A stretch of 64,000 nucleotides of DNA, from positions 5,756,001-5,820,000 of the forward strand of contig NZ_CP071090.1 in the NCBI RefSeq assembly GCF_017301735.1. The letters run 5' to 3'. The first letter of the stretch is position 1. Every line of letters begins with the position of its first letter. Below, piece after piece: positions 44,771-54,213 of the stretch. This DNA is from Pyxidicoccus parkwaysis. GTDB lineage: Bacteria > Myxococcota > Myxococcia > Myxococcales > Myxococcaceae. The notes under the pieces were generated by a model that saw only the letters and a program-made list of their open reading frames with translations, was not told where the DNA came from and made no database searches. Position numbers and translations under genes: made by a program.

Positions 44771-45388
44771 ATGAGGCGTGGTTTGTCGGTGCTGATGGGA
44801 ACGGCGTTGACGCTGCTGGGCGTGCTCATCGGCGTCCTGGCGCAGTACGCGCTGGGCACGAAGAGTCTGCAGCAACAGACGGTCCACCAGATTGCCGCTT
44901 CCTTCAGTCACCCCGAGCACCAGGCGCTCTTCTACAAGCACCTCGAGGAGAACATCCGCGACCCCGACATGAAGCGCACGGCGCTGGAGGCACTGGGCCG
45001 AATCGAACAGGACCCGAAGGCGCGCGAGCAGCTCCGCACGGCGCGCTTCCAGGACGTGCTCGACAAGCTGGCGACCAGTGACCTACGGCGCAACTGCAAG
45101 TCCAAGACAGTCAATCTCTACCTCGTCCCCGAGTCGAAGCATGGGGACGCCGCGCGCATCACCCTGGCCGGCGAGCAAGTGGACGAAATCTGCCTCGCGG
45201 GCAGCTCGGCGGAGTTCACCGAGGAGCGCGTCCAGGACGGAGCGCCCAACTACGCGTGGACGCTTGCCCAGAACGAGTGGAATGGCCGCTTCCTCGGCGT
45301 CTCCGCCGTGGCATGCGCCTGCCGAGCGGACGCGGTTGGCCCCGCGTCCGCTCTTCCCACCGTGACTACTTCGCCGGCCCCACCGTGA
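44771..45388 (+). CDS. Membrane-anchored protein of unknown function
   Basis: 205 residues from ATG 44771, with a GGGGG stretch before it. One N-terminal membrane helix (LSVLMGTALTLLGVLIGVLAQYAL) is followed by a helical region (about 30-95) and a C-terminal domain with three or four cysteines (LRRNCKSKTV, QVDEICLAGSS, VACACRADA). It probably lies in the periplasm tethered to the inner membrane. No family is recognised. It follows the EndoU-like gene by about 100 nt on the same strand. The 3' end overlaps the convergent macroglobulin gene by 23 bp. Confidence 0.65.
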   Translation: MRRGLSVLMGTALTLLGVLIGVLAQYALGTKSLQQQTVHQIAASFSHPEHQALFYKHLEENIRDPDMKRTALEALGRIEQDPKAREQLRTARFQDVLDKLATSDLRRNCKSKTVNLYLVPESKHGDAARITLAGEQVDEICLAGSSAEFTEERVQDGAPNYAWTLAQNEWNGRFLGVSAVACACRADAVGPASALPTVTTSPAPP

Positions 45389-48300
45389 GCACCGCGCCCG
45401 TGGAGTACGCGGTGAACTCGGGCGCGTACATGGACTGCACGGTGGCCGGGCCCACGCGGAAGGTGCCGGCCATGTTGGCGCGCAGCCGGTACTTGAAGGT
45501 GTATTCACCCGCGGGCAGCCACTCGAAGAAGAAGTTGGTGCCCGAGTCACGCGTCTCCTCGTACCAGACGATGCCCAGGTCCCACTTGTGGCGCGACTGC
45601 GCGTTCTCCGGCTCCAGGCCGGCGGCGCGTGGGTCTCTCAGGTGGACGTACTCCGCCGCGTGCTTCGTGCGCAGCGAAATCTGGACCTCCACCTCGTCAC
45701 CGGGGTTGAGCACCGCGCCCTCGGCGAGCGGCTGGAGCACCGCCTCGCGTCCCTCGCGCTCACGACGGAAGTAGCGCCGCGACACCTGGAAGAAGTCGCC
45801 GCGCTCCTCCTCCGGCAGCTTCTCCGTGGAGAAGTGCCACGTGGCCGAGGCGAAGGCGAAGCCCGGCGTCGTCTTCTCCACCACCACCTTGCTCATGGTG
45901 GCCGGGTCCACCTCCGGCCCGGGCACCACCACCTGGTTCTTCTTCCCGGTGTACGCGTCCGGAGCGAACTCCATCTGCACCACGCGCGGGCCCACCGTCA
46001 CCTTCGCGTCCTCGCGCACGCCCAGCGCGCCCTCGGCCTGGAGGTACTTCACCAGCGCGTAGAGCGCCTCGGCCGTGGCGCGCGTGGACTTCCAGTGGTT
46101 GAGCTTCTTGTCCAGGAGCAGCCACTGCACCAGTCCCTCGCGGCGCGGGTCCTTGGGCCTCAGCTCCGTGAGCGTGCGCAGCGCGAAGGCCTGCGTCTCC
46201 GTGGTGTCGTTGTACCAGAGCCAGCTGCGGTCCTCGGGGGCCCAGTACGTGCCCAGCTCGTCGCTCGTCTTCGCCGAGTCCATCACGCTGTCCCAGACCT
46301 TCAGCGCGTCCTTCCCCTGCCCCGCGCGCTTCAGCGTCAGCGCGAGGTAGCCCTTGAGGTACGGCGAGTGCTTCTTCCAATGCTTGTAGCTGAAGGCGAG
46401 CATCTGCTCGCGCTCGGACGCGGTGAGCGCGTCGCCCGTGTAGCTCGCGCTCGGGTACGCGGAGGCCACGTAGTTGAGGAAGGTGAGGAACTCCCAGCCC
46501 TTGTTCTCCTTCATCAGCTTGGAGGCGTACTCGTCGCGGAAGTGCCGGGCGAGGTAGCTCCACGCGTTGCGCGTCATCTCCGGCGGCACCTCCACGCCGT
46601 ATTCGATGGCGCGCGACAGGCCGTGGAGGATGTAGAGCGTCATGTACGGCGACGGCGGGCCGCCCGGCCACCACGGGAAGCCGCCGCTGGACGTCTGCGC
46701 CTTGCGCAGCTTGCCCATCGCGGAGGTGCGCTCGGCCGCGGCCACCTTCGGGTCCAGCACGCGCACCAGGTTGACGTCCGTCTCGGGCCCGCCCTTCGCC
46801 ATCTCCAGCCAGGGCGTCTCCTCCAGCGCCATCTTCCGGTTGGGGTCCGCCTGGTCGAAGGTCTCGAACTGGGTGGGACGCTGGCTCAGCGTCTTCGCCA
46901 TCTTCGCCACCTCGGGGTACTGCCCGTAGAGGCTGGCGAGGATGCCGGCCGAGACGAAGCGGTTGAGCGTCTGCTCCGTGCACTCGTAGGGGTAGTCCAT
47001 CAGGTACGGCAGCGACTGGAGCGCCGCGTAGAAGAGCTGCGCGTCCACCGTGACGACGAGCTGCTCGTTCACCCGCGTCGGGTCTCCGCCCGCGCGCAGG
47101 TCCTCGAACGTCATCGTCTTGCTGGACTTGCCCTTCAGCGTGACGAAGCGCGACTGCGCCAGGTGCATGCGGCCGGGCAGCACCGGCAGCGGGCGCAATT
47201 CACCGTCGCTCAAGTTGCCGGCGCGGGCCACCACGCGGAAGGCCACCTGCCCCACCTGCGCGGGCGCGGTGAGCGCGAAGCGCAGATTCGTGCCCCGTCC
47301 CGCCGCGACGTTGAAGCCCTGGGACGCACTCTTCACGCCGAAGTCCGCGAGCAGGCTCTTCTGCGTCTGCGCGTCCACGATGTCGAGCGTGAGCGTGCCC
47401 TGCTGCGGCTTCTCCGCCGCGTTGTTCACCACCACCTCCAGCACGGCCCTGTCGCCCTCGCGCAGGAAGCGGGGCACGTACGGCCGCACCATCAGCTCCT
47501 TCACGCTGCGGGTGGTGCGCTGCACCGAGCCGCCCTTCAAGTCACGCGTGATGCCGTGCACCCAGACGCTCCACGCCGTCACCGAGTCCGGCACGGTGAA
47601 CTCCAGCGTGGCCGAGCCGTCCGCGCCCGTGAGGAGCTGCGGCACCCAGAAGGCCGTCTCCGCGAAGTTGGAGCGCAGCGCCTCTCCCGCCTGCTCGGCT
47701 TGTCCGCCCTGCCCGCTCTGCGGCTTGTTGGCGGCCTTGGTCTCCAGGGTCGCCATCTTCGCCGGCTCGCCCGGCGGCGCGGGCGGTGGCGGCGGAGGCG
47801 CTCCGTCGCGGGACTCGGCTTCCTCCCGCATCGGCTGCGCGGCGCTCGGAGCGGCGGACATCCGCTTGCGCCGCAAATCACCGCCGAAGCTCCGGTAGCG
47901 CCACGCGCCCGGACCGCCCAGGCCATAGCCCTCCTCGAAGCGCAGCGCGTCCGGCTCGGGCGGGTTCCAGCCTCGCACCTCGCCATAGCCCTCGTTGACG
48001 ACCCACTGCGCGCCAGCCATGGAGAGAGAGGGGCGAAGGTCCACCGACGTGGCGCGGAGCGGGTACAGTGACGCGACGCTCGGCGGCTGGTGCGGCGCGA
48101 ACAAATCGAGCGACTGGTCGTACATATACGCGAGCAATTCGGCGGCCCCGGCCTCCACCTTCGCGCCCTTGGGCCCGCGCACCGTCACGCGCCACGTCTC
48201 CTTCGCGCCGGGGCGCAGCTTGTCGCGGAACGTGGCGAACTCCAGGCTCAGCTCCTTGTCGTCCCACGGGACGAACACGGACGAGGAGATGCCCACGTAT

Positions 48301-51300
48301 TGCCAGTCACGCACGGCCACCAGCACCGCGGTGAAGCCGCCGCGCAGCGCCTCCGTCACCGGCACCTCCACCACCACCGGCGCCTTGCCACCCGTCAGCG
48401 GCTTGCGCAGCACGCGCGTGTCGCCCTGGTACACGTCCAGCATCAGCGGCTGTCCCTCGAAGCCGGTGAAGGCCAGCAGCCGCGCCACCTCGCCCACGTG
48501 CACGGTGTCGTGCTCCAGCACCAGCGAGGCCGGCAGCGCAATGGGCGCGGACTCACCGGCCACCAGGATTTCGCGCGCCACGGTGAACGTCTGCCCGAAG
48601 GCGTCCGTCGTCTCGTAGTGCAGCCGATACGCGCCGGCCTTCAGCGCGGGCAGCTTCACCCGGGCCACGCCCTCCGCGTCGTGCTGCACGGCGCCCTTCG
48701 CCTGCTCCGCGCCGTCCTTCCAGCCGGCCAGGGTCTGCTTCGGCGAGTAGTCGCGGTCCCACCTCGGCTGGAGCGCGTCGCCCGGCGTGGGCGTGCGCAC
48801 CGCCTCCGGGTCCACCTCCACGGTGGGCGGCTCGACGATGGGCTCGTCGGCGGGCATCAGCGGCTTCGCGGGCTGGCTCAGCGCCACCAGCCTCCAGCGG
48901 CCCGGGCCCGGCTGCGGCACGCCGTCCAGCGTGCTGCGCACCAGCTTCACCTCGGCGGCCACGCCCTCGCGGAAGAAGCCCTCGTCCGCGTCCACGCGCC
49001 CTTCCACCGCGACGAAGCCCAGCCGGAAGCCACGCTCCGCCGAGCGCGTCTCGCCGCCCTCGTCCGTTGCGTCCGCTTCGATGCGGTAGCGCCACGTGAG
49101 GCCCGGCGTGCGCGCGGAGCGCTCATCCGCCTCGGGCGTGAAGTTGATGGAGAAGCCGCCGTCCTCGCCCAGCGACGCGGTGCCGGACGCCACCACCTGC
49201 CGGCTCACGGGCATGGAGGAGCGCGACCACCACCACCACCAGGGCAGCACCGGCTCGCGGAACGCGCGCCAGCGCACGGTGCCGGACGCCACCGGCAGCC
49301 CGAAGTAGTAGCGCGCCTCGCCCTTGAAGGTGGCCGGCCGGTTGAGGCGCAGCGGCGACTCCGGGTCCTTCAGCGTCACCTCGAAGGTGGGCCGCTTGTA
49401 CTCCTCCACGCGGATGCTGGCCATGCCCCCCGCCGACACCTGCACCGTCCATCCGCCCAGCAGGCGCCCGGTGGGCACGGTGAACTCGCCCGCCGCCGAG
49501 CCGAACCCATTCGTTCGCGTCTCGCGCTTCTCCACCGTCTGGCCGTTGGGGTCCACCAGCGACACGACGAGGCGCTCCTCGGGCAGCGTCCGGTAGCGCG
49601 CCTGGTCGCCGCGGCCGCGGAAGGCCACCACCTTCCAGAGCACCTTCTGCAGCGGGCGGTACACGCTGCGGTCCGTGAAGACGAGCGACGCGGTGGTCTC
49701 ACCCGGCTCGCTTCGGCCGTAGAAGGAGAAGCCGTTGGGGTGCATCAGCGTCTGGCGCCCGCGTCCGGCCACCAGCAGGTAGTTGGAGTACTGCTGCCCC
49801 GCGGGCGCGTTGAAGGACACCTCGCCCTGCGGATTCGTGGTGGCCTTGGCCGCCTCGCGGAAGCCCTTGCTGTAGTCGGTGAGGATGAGGCGCACCGGAA
49901 CTTCCGATGCGGGCTGGCCGGACTCGCCCATCACCACGCGCGCCTCCACCAGCGAGCCCGTGGTGCGCGTGACGATGACCCACGGCGACACCGTCAGGAA
50001 CACGGCCTGCACGCGGTTGTTCGAGGAGCCGAAGTCCTCGCGCGCGGAGGCGGCGATGATGTACGTGCCCGGCTGCTCCAGCGGCGGCGTGACGAAGGTG
50101 CGGTGCTCGCGGAAGTCCGTCGTCGCCGGCAGCTTCTCGCTCCACGCGGCCAGCGGCTTCTGCTTGCTGAAGACGCTCAGCAGCGCGTTGCCGTAGGGCA
50201 TGATGTTGTAGTCATCCACCTTCGCCAGCCGCGACTCCAGGTCGAAGGGATAGACGCGGAAGTACACCACCGGCACGTTGCGGTGGGTGAGCTCCACGGA
50301 GCGCCGGCGCGGCCCGTCCGACTGCATGGACTCGAGGCGGAAGTCCGGCGCCTCCAGCCCGCTCACCACTGTGCCGCAGCGCGCCGCGCCCTCCGACTTC
50401 GGGTACGCCTCCATGCAGGCCTTCGCCAGCGCATGCGCCTTCACCGGGTGGCCCGCCGAGTTCTCCAGCTCCGCGAGCTGCCCCTGCCCCATGGTCCACC
50501 ACGGCACGTCGCGGAAGGGCGAGAGGTACGTGGCGAGGCTCTGCCGGATGCGCGTCTGGTCATCCTTGTCGGAGAAGTGCGAGGCGAGCACCTCGTAGCG
50601 CTTGAGCCGAGCCTCCAGCGCCGCCTCTCGCCGGCCCGCCGCGCGGTGCCATGACTCCAAATCCCCCAGCACCGCCGCCACCTTCACCAGCGGGTGGATG
50701 TTCGGGTCCGTCAAATCGACGGTGGGCGTGCCCTCCATCAGCGCGCGCAAGTCGAGCCGGTAGACTTCGTTGGCGTGCTCCGGCCGCCAGTTGGAGCTGT
50801 CCGCGAACACCGCCACGCGCAGGTACGAGACAGCGTCGCGCAGCGTGGAGCGGATGCGCTCGGGATACGTGTTGGGACGGATGTACTCGGCCAGCACCTT
50901 CACCGGCTCGGTGCCGAGCTGCGCGCGCTGCTTCCACACTTCCTCGTATGCACGCTGCGCCTCGGTGAGAATCTGCTCGTACGTCCACGACTTGAGGTCC
51001 ACCGGGCCGGTGGAGGCCACCGCCTCGCGCTGGCGAATCTCCCAGCGATACGCCTGCGCATAGGTGACGAGCGACTGCGCGTAGAAGAGGTTCAGCGTGG
51101 CCCGGGGCAGCACGCCCTTGGGCCAGGGCTGCTCGCGCAGGAAGCGCACCGCCGTCTCGTAGCCATGCAGCGCGGTGCGCAGTTGCACCGTGCGCACCAG
51201 GGCCCTCGCCCACTCCGCCTCGTCCGCGCCCTTCTTCGCCTGCTCCAGACGGGCCTCGGCGCCCTTCGCGGCCTCCTCCATCTTCTGGTCGTCCACCAAC

Positions 51301-51422
51301 GCGTCGATGGACTTCCACGTCGGAGGGGCCTTCCCCTGCGCAAGCGATGGCGAGGCGGTCAGCAGGAGGGACAGCAGCAACAGGGCGGCGGAGGACGCTC
51401 GAGTCCAGGGAGTCCAGTGCAT
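45366..51422 (-). CDS. Bacterial alpha-2-macroglobulin, thioester type
   Basis: 2,018 residues. A type I signal peptide (AALLLLSLLLTASPSLAQG) without a lipobox is unusual, since YfhM-type proteins are normally lipoproteins. An N-terminal helical/TPR-like region comes first, then MG domains (MG1/MG2 about 560-650: ASLVFTDRSVYRPLQKVLWKV). A Pro-rich likely bait region lies near 1180-1225 (SRDGAPPPPPPAPPG). The thioester site C1481-T-E-Q is in YPYECTEQTLNRF, with the TED helices and receptor-like domain after it. Such proteins trap proteases in the periplasm. No PbpC partner is adjacent. There is no ribosome-binding site: a group II intron ends 2-6 nt before the ATG. Confidence 0.93.
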   Translation of the reverse strand: MHWTPWTRASSAALLLLSLLLTASPSLAQGKAPPTWKSIDALVDDQKMEEAAKGAEARLEQAKKGADEAEWARALVRTVQLRTALHGYETAVRFLREQPWPKGVLPRATLNLFYAQSLVTYAQAYRWEIRQREAVASTGPVDLKSWTYEQILTEAQRAYEEVWKQRAQLGTEPVKVLAEYIRPNTYPERIRSTLRDAVSYLRVAVFADSSNWRPEHANEVYRLDLRALMEGTPTVDLTDPNIHPLVKVAAVLGDLESWHRAAGRREAALEARLKRYEVLASHFSDKDDQTRIRQSLATYLSPFRDVPWWTMGQGQLAELENSAGHPVKAHALAKACMEAYPKSEGAARCGTVVSGLEAPDFRLESMQSDGPRRRSVELTHRNVPVVYFRVYPFDLESRLAKVDDYNIMPYGNALLSVFSKQKPLAAWSEKLPATTDFREHRTFVTPPLEQPGTYIIAASAREDFGSSNNRVQAVFLTVSPWVIVTRTTGSLVEARVVMGESGQPASEVPVRLILTDYSKGFREAAKATTNPQGEVSFNAPAGQQYSNYLLVAGRGRQTLMHPNGFSFYGRSEPGETTASLVFTDRSVYRPLQKVLWKVVAFRGRGDQARYRTLPEERLVVSLVDPNGQTVEKRETRTNGFGSAAGEFTVPTGRLLGGWTVQVSAGGMASIRVEEYKRPTFEVTLKDPESPLRLNRPATFKGEARYYFGLPVASGTVRWRAFREPVLPWWWWWSRSSMPVSRQVVASGTASLGEDGGFSINFTPEADERSARTPGLTWRYRIEADATDEGGETRSAERGFRLGFVAVEGRVDADEGFFREGVAAEVKLVRSTLDGVPQPGPGRWRLVALSQPAKPLMPADEPIVEPPTVEVDPEAVRTPTPGDALQPRWDRDYSPKQTLAGWKDGAEQAKGAVQHDAEGVARVKLPALKAGAYRLHYETTDAFGQTFTVAREILVAGESAPIALPASLVLEHDTVHVGEVARLLAFTGFEGQPLMLDVYQGDTRVLRKPLTGGKAPVVVEVPVTEALRGGFTAVLVAVRDWQYVGISSSVFVPWDDKELSLEFATFRDKLRPGAKETWRVTVRGPKGAKVEAGAAELLAYMYDQSLDLFAPHQPPSVASLYPLRATSVDLRPSLSMAGAQWVVNEGYGEVRGWNPPEPDALRFEEGYGLGGPGAWRYRSFGGDLRRKRMSAAPSAAQPMREEAESRDGAPPPPPPAPPGEPAKMATLETKAANKPQSGQGGQAEQAGEALRSNFAETAFWVPQLLTGADGSATLEFTVPDSVTAWSVWVHGITRDLKGGSVQRTTRSVKELMVRPYVPRFLREGDRAVLEVVVNNAAEKPQQGTLTLDIVDAQTQKSLLADFGVKSASQGFNVAAGRGTNLRFALTAPAQVGQVAFRVVARAGNLSDGELRPLPVLPGRMHLAQSRFVTLKGKSSKTMTFEDLRAGGDPTRVNEQLVVTVDAQLFYAALQSLPYLMDYPYECTEQTLNRFVSAGILASLYGQYPEVAKMAKTLSQRPTQFETFDQADPNRKMALEETPWLEMAKGGPETDVNLVRVLDPKVAAAERTSAMGKLRKAQTSSGGFPWWPGGPPSPYMTLYILHGLSRAIEYGVEVPPEMTRNAWSYLARHFRDEYASKLMKENKGWEFLTFLNYVASAYPSASYTGDALTASEREQMLAFSYKHWKKHSPYLKGYLALTLKRAGQGKDALKVWDSVMDSAKTSDELGTYWAPEDRSWLWYNDTTETQAFALRTLTELRPKDPRREGLVQWLLLDKKLNHWKSTRATAEALYALVKYLQAEGALGVREDAKVTVGPRVVQMEFAPDAYTGKKNQVVVPGPEVDPATMSKVVVEKTTPGFAFASATWHFSTEKLPEEERGDFFQVSRRYFRREREGREAVLQPLAEGAVLNPGDEVEVQISLRTKHAAEYVHLRDPRAAGLEPENAQSRHKWDLGIVWYEETRDSGTNFFFEWLPAGEYTFKYRLRANMAGTFRVGPATVQSMYAPEFTAYSTGAVLTVGPAK

Positions 51423-51424
51423 TG

Positions 51425-53445
51425 GTAGATGGGTGGCGCGGTGACGCTCAGGCGTTCCGTTTCCACCCGCCTCCTTTCAAACCGTGCATGCGGATTTCCC
51501 GCACACGGCTTAACGATGGTTGTTCACGATGCAGCTTGCACGGCTTGGGGTAGCGGATGGTTCCGCGCAACCGGTGCAGGCCATGCCCCTCAAACCACTC
51601 ACGCGCCCAGTGCTTCGCCTGTCCGGGCCGCAACTTGCGCCCATATCGGCGGACCATGAAGCGTGTCAGCCTCCGCTCCACGTACTTGTCGAGCTGGGCG
51701 AATTTCCGGGCCGCGTTCCCGGTGCGGAAGTAATTGCCCCATCCTCGGAGCACAGGGTTCAGGGCAGCAATGACCACTCGCACGTCCTTCACCCCGCCGT
51801 GCTTCGCGTCCGTCAGCTCCTTCGTCCTGGCTCTCACCCGCACCATGCTTCTCTTCGAGGGCCACCGTTGAAGGTAGAAGCGGCGTATCCGCTTCTGCTC
51901 CCACAGCTTCCCCGACATCCGCTTGTGCAGGTGGCAGCCCAGGAAGTCGAAGCCTTCCTTCCCGTCGCTTAGCCCCACCCTCCGCGTCTTCTCCGGGTGC
52001 AGCGTCAGCTTCAACCGCGCGAAGAGACTTCTGACTCTCCGCTCGGCCTCCTCGACTGCCTCGCGGTCCTTGCACAGCACCACGAAGTCATCCGCGTACC
52101 TCACCAGCTCGCCCACCCGCGCGTGCTGGCGCTGCCATTCGGAGTCGAAGTCGTGCAGGTAGATGTTGGAGAGCAACGGGGAGATGACTCCTCCCTGCGG
52201 CGTCCCAGAGACTGTCTCGGAGTGCCGGCCCTCCTCCATCACCCCTGCGCGGAGCCAGCCACGCACCAGCTTGAGGACCCTCCGGTCGCAGACACGCGCT
52301 TGCACCCGCTCCATCAGCAGCCCCTGGTCGAGGCTCCCGAAGTAGTCGCGGATGTCCGCATCCAGCACGAAGTCCCACCCGCCATTGGCCTTCTCGCGGA
52401 TGACCTCCAGCGCCTGCAACGTGCCGAGGCGAGGCCGGAAGCCGAAGGAGACGGGCAGGAAGTCCGCCTCGAATATCGGCTCCAGCACCAACTTCGCCGC
52501 CATCTGCGCGACGCGGTCCTTGACCGTCGGAATCCCCAACGGCCGCAGCTTCCCGTCCGCCTTGGGGATGTACCGCCTGAGTACCGGCGGGGGCCGGTAC
52601 CTGCCTGCGTGGAGCGCGTCTTGAAGCTCGCTCAGCAACTTCTCGACGCCGTACTGCGCCACCGCCTCCAGCGTGACGCCATCCACGCCAGCGGCGCCCT
52701 TGTTGCGTTGCACCCGCCTCCACGCTTCCCACAGGACGTCACTCCGGTGGATTCGGTCATACAGCGCATGGAAGCGGCGTCCCTTCTGCTGCTTGGCTGC
52801 GACGTAGAGCTTCCTCTGGAGTCGTGGGACTTTCTCATCCGGCCCTGGCCGGACGGGGTGGTTGGGCCCGTGTGTCCGGACCATGCCCTCGCCCTTACCT
52901 CCCGTTGAAGCGTCACCAAAGCAGGGCCCCTTCCCTCCGGAGGCGTTATTCGTCGCCTCCCTCCTCGGTACTACGAGCCCCTCGGACTCCCGCTGCGCTC
53001 CGCTCGCTTTCGCCTTCGGCTTATACGCGCGGCCCTCGCCGGACGTCGGCTGCGCAGACGGGCCTCTCGTGTTCCGCACCCTTCCTTCAACGCGTGCTGC
53101 GCCCTCTACCCCGCCGAGACTCCGCGCGTATCCGGACTTGCCCGCGCTTCGCATGGCCTTCGCCGCGACATGCTCGGCTCGGCTCTCGGATTGTGAGTGT
53201 GACGAGGCGGCAGGCTTCACTTCGTGTTGCGGCCCGCGTTGTTGCTCCCCTCCCACGGCTTTCGCCGTGGAGGGCTTTTGACACCACGCTTCACCTTCGG
53301 GCCTCTCGACCCTCGGTGGTGGTCTGCTACCGGGCTCTCCGGCGATTACCCGTACGGGACTTTCACCCGCTGGAACGGTGCAGCATGGCACGCCTTCTTC
53401 GTCGGGACTCCCCGTCGGAACTACGGCTGTGCCTTCACGACGCAC
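51425..53445 (-). mobile_element. Group II intron, about 2.0 kb, reverse-transcriptase encoding
   Basis: On the minus strand the intron starts GTGCG at 53445 (consensus GUGYG). Typical domain I text follows (GGTGAAAGTCCCGTACGGG and GAGCCCGGTAGCAGACC), then the RT gene in domain IV. Domain V is at 51510-51479 with the AGC triad and GAAA-type loop (AGCCGTGTGCGG-GAAAT-CCGCATGCACGG). Domain VI follows as GGGTGG ... CCACCC. The 3' end (AT or AC) falls at 51425-51429. The insertion point is just past a hairpin downstream of rlmE, a habit of class C-like, endonuclease-less introns. The 52885-53445 stretch is intron RNA, not coding. Confidence 0.88.
51448..52884 (-). CDS. ltrA: Group II intron reverse transcriptase/maturase
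   Basis: About 478 residues from ATG 52884, with GGGAGG upstream; the frame stays open to 53466 without coding need. RT blocks are present: RNKGAAGVDGVTLEAV, YRPPPVLRRYIPKADGKLRPLGIPT, FGFRPRLGTLQAL, DADIRDYFGSLD, SGTPQGGVISPLLSNIYL and the catalytic RYADDFVVL. A thumb and maturase X domain follow (GFDFLGCHLHKR, LNPVLRGWGNYFRTGNAARKFAQLDKYVERRL). There is no C-terminal HNH endonuclease. The last residues (REIRMHGLKGGGWKRNA) are read through domain V RNA, so the stop lies in domain VI. It splices the intron and mediates mobility. Confidence 0.93.
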   Translation of the reverse strand: MVRTHGPNHPVRPGPDEKVPRLQRKLYVAAKQQKGRRFHALYDRIHRSDVLWEAWRRVQRNKGAAGVDGVTLEAVAQYGVEKLLSELQDALHAGRYRPPPVLRRYIPKADGKLRPLGIPTVKDRVAQMAAKLVLEPIFEADFLPVSFGFRPRLGTLQALEVIREKANGGWDFVLDADIRDYFGSLDQGLLMERVQARVCDRRVLKLVRGWLRAGVMEEGRHSETVSGTPQGGVISPLLSNIYLHDFDSEWQRQHARVGELVRYADDFVVLCKDREAVEEAERRVRSLFARLKLTLHPEKTRRVGLSDGKEGFDFLGCHLHKRMSGKLWEQKRIRRFYLQRWPSKRSMVRVRARTKELTDAKHGGVKDVRVVIAALNPVLRGWGNYFRTGNAARKFAQLDKYVERRLTRFMVRRYGRKLRPGQAKHWAREWFEGHGLHRLRGTIRYPKPCKLHREQPSLSRVREIRMHGLKGGGWKRNA

Positions 53446-53448
53446 CAT

Positions 53449-53474
53449 GGGCGGCACTCTAGACACAGCCGCCC
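53449..53474 (-). terminator. Hairpin downstream of rlmE, intron insertion landmark
   Basis: GGGCGGC, 12-nt loop, GCCGCCC: a perfect 7-bp stem 24 nt past the rlmE stop. The group II intron begins four nt after it, so it is either the rlmE terminator or a target hairpin recognised by the intron. Confidence 0.6.
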
Positions 53475-53497
53475 GCTGAATCGTTCCACAATGAACG

Positions 53498-54115
53498 TCA
53501 GGTCGCCTCGGCCGGCGGGGCCTTGCGGCGCAGCCCCACCAGGTAGACCTCCATGCTCGCGCCGCGTGTGGCTTCCGGGCGCACGACTTTCACTTCCTCA
53601 AAGAGCGCGCGTACCTGATTGCGAAAATCCTCGAAGTCGCCGCCCATGAAGACCTTGGCGACGAAGGACGAGCCGGGCCGGCCGCGCGCGGTGGCAATCT
53701 CCAGGGCCTTGCCCGCGAGCCGCAGGCTGCGCGCCTCGTCGGTGGCCTTGATGCCGCTCGTCTTGGGCGCCATGTCGGAGATGACGGCGTCGAAGGGGCC
53801 GTCATACAGCTCCTTCAGCTTCGCGTCGAAGTCGTCCGCGAGCACGTCCAGCACCGAGGTCTGCACGTGGCGCTGCGTGAAGGGACGGATGGCGACGATG
53901 TCCACGCCGATGACGCGGCCCGAGCTCCCCACCGCATCCGCCAGAATCTGGAGGAACCCGCCCGGAGCCGCGCCGAGGTCGAGGACGACGTGCCCCTTCT
54001 TCACCATGGGGAAGCGCTTGATGAGCTCGTCGACCTTGAACGCCGAGCGGGCGCGCAGCCCCTCTTGCTTGGCCTTCTGGAAATAGTGGTCTTTAGGACG
54101 GTAGGGCTTGCCCAT
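53498..54115 (-). CDS. rlmE: 23S rRNA 2'-O-methyltransferase RlmE/FtsJ
   Basis: 205 residues from ATG 54115 (MGKPYRPKDHYFQKAKQEGL); an ATG at 54136 adds seven residues. It methylates U2552 of 23S rRNA in the A-loop. Features: RSAFKVDELIKRF with the first catalytic Lys, SAM motif VLDLGAAPGGFLQIL, Asp in VISDMAPKTSGIKATD, catalytic Lys in FVAKVFMGGDF and Glu in SMEVYLVGL, completing the K-D-K-E tetrad. Length equals the family norm. Downstream lie a hairpin and the group II intron, then the macroglobulin gene, which before insertion would have started only about 55 nt away. Confidence 0.93.
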   Translation of the reverse strand: MGKPYRPKDHYFQKAKQEGLRARSAFKVDELIKRFPMVKKGHVVLDLGAAPGGFLQILADAVGSSGRVIGVDIVAIRPFTQRHVQTSVLDVLADDFDAKLKELYDGPFDAVISDMAPKTSGIKATDEARSLRLAGKALEIATARGRPGSSFVAKVFMGGDFEDFRNQVRALFEEVKVVRPEATRGASMEVYLVGLRRKAPPAEAT

Positions 54116-54213
54116 GTCAGGGGGGCTCCCTAGCATCCGCTACTGTCTTCGGGAAGCCGGAGCGGTCGCGGGTGTGCTGACCCGTGCAATGGCCAGTCCG
54201 GAGGACGTCGAAA

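Noticed and set aside
52885..53466. N-terminal extension of the maturase frame
   Set aside because: The sequence is group II intron domain I-III RNA; the reverse transcriptase family begins after it.
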